DNA of 64,000 nt from Serinus canaria (Eukaryota > Chordata > Aves > Passeriformes > Fringillidae): the NCBI RefSeq assembly GCF_022539315.1, contig NC_066313.1:37423059-37487058 (forward strand), read 5' to 3'. Every line of letters starts with the position of its first letter. Position 1 is the first letter of the stretch. The translations under genes were made by a program, and so were the position numbers. This document shows, piece by piece, positions 58,641 to 64,000 of the stretch. The notes under the pieces were generated by a model. That model was not told the DNA's origin. It made no database searches and saw only the letters and a list, made by a program, of their open reading frames with translations.

Positions 58641-61600
58641 GAAGGGGTATCAAAACAAACCTTTGGCTCTCAGTGGATGTGATGTGTACTGTTGGAAGTA
58701 AAAGAACTGATAATCAGGAAACTATTCTGCTGCATCAATATGCTTGACAAGCTGAAAAATAGCTACAAAATTTCATGAATATTTCTGTGTAAATTGCATT
58801 TAAACTAATGTTAGTGCTTCTCCTTGTAGATTACGAATTAGCAACTATTCTTCTGTTAATGTAAATTTAACTTGTTGTTGTTCTCTGCTTTTGTACCAGC
58901 TCTACTCCAGTAGAAACTGAAGTGCAAACTTCTCAAAGCATCCAGATGGCAACAATAATTATTATCTTTAGCTACCATGATTACGTTGCCCAATCTGTGA
59001 TATTGTAAATCAGTTTTCAGATGGTCACAGGAGTTGTAGCAAGTTTGTGAAAAACATTGCTCATTATATGTTTGTTCAGAAGGATTGAACCAGACAACTG
59101 CAACTCTTTCGACGTAAGTAAATCAGTGTGGAAGTTTAGATCTAAAAGGGACTCTCTGTGTGGAGAGACCAGTATGGTGGGATGCACACAGTGAGGAATC
59201 CATCAGTCATGTGGCAGAGTCCAGGTTTATCTGAAATCCACACTCCCAAAGCGGGTTCAATCAAGGGCTCTGCTATTTTCTCCTACTGGAACCAAACTAA
59301 AGTGTAAAATGAGAGAAGTCTCTTCTTTGGGCCAAGGCAAAAGCATGACATTCAGTTGTAGAACCACAGATATTCAGCACCACTGAAGTGAGGGTTCAGC
59401 CCTGGTGAAATTTGTGAGATTTGCATGTTTTAATTACAAGCTTGCATAGGTTTTGCCCTCCAGAGTTTATTTTTCCCCTTAACCTAATTCTATCCAATCT
59501 GTCATCTTTTCTTAGAAACATTCTGAGGCCACATTTTTTGTCTTGCTGAAAATATTATCTCTAAGTGTTTTATATTCGCAGGGTAATGGTGACATTGAAA
59601 TGATAGGAATGAAAAACTGATTTTTAGCAAGGCTTTTATAAATTGTCTTCTTAGATTTATGATGTGTCATTTGATTTACAGCACTCCCATTTTTGTGGAT
59701 GCTGCTATCTGTTAAAAATTCTACAATACTCCTCTTTTTTTTTTTTTTTTTTTTGACTTCTCAAAGGCTAAAGTAGCATGTCTTTACTCTGATATTTTTA
59801 AATTTGGATAACTTGATAGTCAAAATTGCTGACTCCTAATAAAAACAGAGCTTGTTTTCCAAGATGCTATTTTATCTTGAGCCTCTGATTTTTTCATCTT
59901 ACAACTACTATGGGGAAAAAAATGCTGTTTATTTTAAATCTTTAAAATTTTAAAGGTTCCAAAACTTACTCTGACAAATTAATCTGTCTTTTGGTGCTCT
60001 CAGAATTGCTCCTGAGTTTGATGTATTTTAGATTTTTTGAATGTCTCCAGATATTTTTTCCTGAAGATTATCAGTAGTCAAAGGTGTTAAGCTTCTATTT
60101 TCTCAAGGCATGAAGACTGAATTTTTCTATAATGAACTCACTGTAGTATCTTGATTGGAGGGAGTTAAGGAATTTTCCCTCACAATCCTTCTGGCTGTAC
60201 ATTTATGGCAATTAAGAGTCTATTTATGGTGCAGAGCATCTTTTCCCATGCTCAAGTATAGGAATGCTGCCCAAGTGAGTGCCTCTTCCTGCCTGTGTGC
60301 ATTACTGGGGTCTGGTCTTGCCACTATCGAGGGTATATTAATAGATGATATTTTCTTTCCTGCTAAAGGGAAGAAAAATAATGGCTCAGATAACTATTAC
60401 AAACTCACAGGAGGCCCTTCAGCTTCCACAAGGCTCCAGTTTACCTTTTGCCCATACTTGTCAATGGAAAACTTTTCTTAACGCATGATGTTACCTGCCC
60501 TGGCCCATGCTGCTCTCTGAGAAAGATGCTCCCTTCCTTCATGGTACCCATGAAACTTATGAATAAAGTTTCAGAGAAAGGCACAGAGAAAGACACTATT
60601 TTTAAAGACTGGTAGGAGAAGGAATGTAATGCCTTGTTGTTTGCCAGTTAATGGGTAATTGTTTTCAACAGTAGAGAAATATGGATGCACAAGCATGGCA
60701 GGAATATATTAGAGCAGTGTTAAAAAAGAGATTACTATGTTTAGAAACAGATATATAGAACTATGAAAACCATGAAAATATTTCTGTATTGGACTAACTC
60801 CAAGGTCAGGTCTGTTTCAGCTGACAAACTGCCAGATGTCAGTCTTGTGGCAAAATCCTCAGGTCAGCTATTGCCTTTATGGTCCAGGAACAAGCACTGT
60901 GGTGGGTTTGCTTGGTCCTTTGTGGATGAACCCCTCCATGCCTGTCTTTAATCCCTGCATTCACAGCTTTATGGTACTTAGGCTGGTCCAACACCAGGAG
61001 TGTGATGGAAACAACAGCTTTAGAAATAATCCTAAACATGTAAGGAGGTTATTTTTTTTTCATAGCCACGGTTCTAGACTGTTGGACTTCCTGTTGTACC
61101 TCTTTTTTTGAGCACACTGCCATATAGCATGTGGGCAATGTGGGAGGTAGTGAACTACAAGGTGGATATTTCATGTGACTTTTTTCCTTTTTTTCCTCTT
61201 AGTTTAAGGTCCATTAATCCTATGTAATCTAACACTGAAGATATTGGGGTTTGTAGGGTTCCACCACCACACCCCCCCCTCCCCCCTTACTATAAAAGTT
61301 TCATAGAAATTAGTGAAATTTTCTGCAACTTTTAAAAGTGTCCTGACAGATTTTTACCCCCTAGTTCATTAGGTAGCCACAGTTAGGCTTTCTATGATGC
61401 AGCCTAAGGTTGTGTGCTTGTATGAAAAGCAAGGAAGTGAGTGAAGTTGATGATAAGAAAGGCCACTGATGTGGATCATGTTCTCCCTGCTCTTGCACAA
61501 ACACAGGTGATTTCTGCTGTGATTTGGGAGCATGTATGTCTTGGGCAGATTTCACATGGAGATCAAAACAACGAGATTCTTCAGACAGCACTGCTGAGGG

Positions 61601-64000
61601 AAAAGAAAAATAAATGCTGCCCAAGCTAAGAAAAGAAAAGGAGAAAAATCTATTTCATATTATCTTGAGACTGTTGTCTAAAACAGCTTACATTTAAGGC
61701 CTGTCTTGTAAAGATATATAGCAACACCTGTTTTTGAAAAGTCTTTGAATATAGACAAAGCAAAAACCTGCCACCTGTGTGACAAGTGGACTCCACGTTC
61801 AAAATAGCAAAGCTTTTTCAGACCATATCAGGCACGTTACTGGCATCTTTTCTGGCAAGAATGATGAAGAAAGATGGAGCATAGATTTCCCACTGAAGAT
61901 GATAGTTTGTCTAACTTTATGCCTTGAATCCTTTACTGGAATCCTCTGATTTAGGAACATAGCAACTTCTCTTGAGACTTTGGCTGCTGCTCTTATGCCT
62001 CCCAGCTGTCCTGTTATCTCTACTGCAGGCTAGGTAGAATCAGTGAAGGCGATTTTGGAAAGCCATGATGTTGGCTGTGGCCTTTTCATGTCTTTTTTAT
62101 GAGTATTAGAGCTGTCCATATGCTGAGTGGAGAGGGGAGGTGGAAATCTCTAAGCCTTCTTAGCTATCCTAGAAGATAAGATCACTGAAATATTCAATGA
62201 TAAATGCTGTCTGTATGCTGTTTTAAAGATGTTTTGGCTATTCGGTTGGCTTCTACTTTTCTCTAATTATCTTTAAGTTATAATTCTGTATTTCTAGTTA
62301 TTTTCTGAGGCAGAGAAACACAAGAATTGCCATGGTCGAAATAAAACCTTGAAGGAGAAAATACCAGTTCCTGAATGGCCAGGGGTACCTTGTCCTTCTG
62401 CCAGGGTGCTAAGGATGCACTAAGTGCAAAGCTTGCCAGCTGGCAAACTCAGAATTTTCTTGAAGGAGAGAAAAACATCCTCTGAAAGACAAAACCCTTT
62501 AGACAATTATTTTTCTCCCCACTTCCTCTAGAGAAAAGCAACTGAGGTGCACTAATGGTAAAGTCTGACACAGCTGAGAGCAATCCTGTGCACAGTGATT
62601 GGAGGGAAGACACAAGGGCCAGGATTGTCTTTTAATTTGTCCATTGACTGAGGATGAAAGAAAACTGCTGTCAGTCACAAAATGCAAAGGGAGGTATTCT
62701 AGTGTGCTTAGGACTGCAAAAGGGACTCTTTTATCCCTTCAGTGATCTATGAGTAATTTCTGAAATAAAACCTTCAAGTCACCTGCAAAGCCAGTTTCAG
62801 AGAGAACAGTAACAAACATTTCTTCTAGGAGCTCTGGAGGGAAAAAGAAGAAAAAAAGGAAAAAAGAAAAAAAAACATTCCTGCCCTTTATTTTGTCTGG
62901 TATTATCTCCTGTACAAATGTCATTAAGTGACATTTTTCTCCTACAGGCCATCCAGTATATAGGAGGATTATTATTCCTTCCTTCTCTCTTCCACTGAAA
63001 AACAGATAGTGGCTGACAGTTAATGAGGGGGACTCTAATCTGACAGCACTATGAAAGCTACTGACAGAAAAGATCTTGATAGTGGCATAAGAAATTCCTT
63101 CTATCTCAAACTACCATTAAGGTGCCTGTCTGCAGCTGGGAAGTCAGGATATTCTCCTCTAATCGAAGCTTGTTAGATCTGTATCCTCTTGTACATCTGC
63201 AACCTCTTTAAGAGGAAAACCCAAAACAGCTGTAGGGAAATAAGAAAATAAAGGCATTCAAAATATAAGGACCTACTAAGATTAAATTCCTAAAGAGAAG
63301 TTTGTTGCCATCTTTCTGTGCTCAACAGTTAAGCTGTATTTTGCTTTCAGTTGCAGCGTTATGCCTGACCTACTCCATGTGCATCTATGTGGATAAAGAA
63401 ATGGAGATTTAACAGTGGGAGCTTCTGTGTATCACATGGGACTGTCCAAACTGTGGAACATGATGTCTAAATTTACATGACAGACAGCCTCCTCCTGATT
63501 TTGGATAGTACAAACTGTTCTGGATTACTTGCTCTAGACCACGTGGCATGAACTACAGAGCTCAGCCTCAGCCCTGTACCTTCAGCCCCAGGGGACCACT
63601 CTGTGGTACAGGTATTGACTTTTCCCTGAGGTGGCCCCTAAGTGTTTCAGAGCAGAAGTTTGTTCTAAATATGCACTCAGGATTTTTACTCTGGTATGCT
63701 CAGGCCTATGGTTTTAAACTATTTAAATTCTGGACACTGCTGGTGTTAGAGACAGAAGTTTCTGACTGATGAAGGGCAGATGATGAATGTCAACCATTTT
63801 GACACAGCTTCTTTTTGAGGACATTCAATGATTTAACTTTTGAGATCTTTTACTGTGCTTGAAGAAGGGGTATTGCAGACCTATATTGGAGGCTATGAGA
63901 AAGGCAGGGTGGGAAGTGCAGCAAACAAAATGTGGCCAGAGAAGTTAAAACAAGGTTTTGTTTTCACAGAGTCTGAAGCACTGAAGACTTTTTGTATCAA
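58640..64000. other. Noncoding unique sequence, no gene recognised
   Basis: AT-rich, without recognisable exons or repeat families. T20 lies at 59735-59754, a C-rich tract at 61261-61286 and an A-rich purine tract at 62838-62876. The open frames are all short and resemble no family I know. Confidence 0.6.
61261..61286 (-). repeat. C-rich tract, G-rich on minus strand
   Basis: Three CCA units are followed by C8, T and C6. On the minus strand this gives G6-A-G8 and then GG pairs separated by T. Such a tract could fold into a G-quadruplex on the minus strand or an i-motif on the plus strand. Confidence 0.8.

Noticed and set aside
1..64000. CRISPR array, toxin system, phage or bacterial defence locus
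   Set aside because: Composition, repeats and lack of compact coding show vertebrate nuclear DNA; no regularly spaced short repeats with unique spacers were seen.

Overview
This window reads as nuclear DNA from a bird, probably a neoavian and perhaps a passerine. The evidence is the repeat content: several CR1 LINE fragments in both orientations, some with the typical ATTCTRTGA-like 3' end, and one solo LTR whose sequence I recognise from avian endogenous retroviruses. I saw no tRNA, rRNA, CRISPR array or bacterial operon. I could not recognise a single protein-coding exon on either strand. Every open frame is short, low in complexity, inside a repeat or unlike any family I know. The window is best read as a gene desert or one very large intron, or both.

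Layout. 1-5.6 kb is AT-rich unique sequence with a nested CCAAT palindrome (1704-1729), a possible old LINE/SINE tail (about 4.6 kb) and a perfect match to the CTCF core (5196). 5.64-6.04 kb pairs a small CpG-rich patch with fifteen perfect TTTTA copies and a T tract. 7.15-8.56 kb holds a possible LTR-like segment and two CR1 pieces, an ORF2 end followed by an ORF1 piece. 8.6-15.6 kb is mostly unique, with a homeodomain-type palindrome and a hairpin. 15.66-16.65 kb is the one strong CpG island and the best promoter candidate. 20.03-22.11 kb is the strangest part: a cluster of diverged repeat units of about 360 bp in alternating orientation that I cannot assign to a known family. 33.8-37.9 kb is a CR1 cluster with both orientations. 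45.4 kb has a TA microsatellite. 47.92-48.85 kb is about 930 bp of nearly pure pyrimidine on the + strand. 49.47-50.03 kb is the solo LTR. 53.5-57.5 kb holds three more CR1 fragments and possible conserved regulatory sequence. 57.5-64 kb is unique DNA with minor GC-rich and homopolymer tracts.

Function. No pathway or operon can be described. The plausible functional content is regulatory: the CpG island, possible architectural sites and several homeodomain-motif clusters, which could serve a gene outside the window or an unannotated long noncoding RNA. Family calls rest on memory of repeat consensus sequences and were not checked by search.
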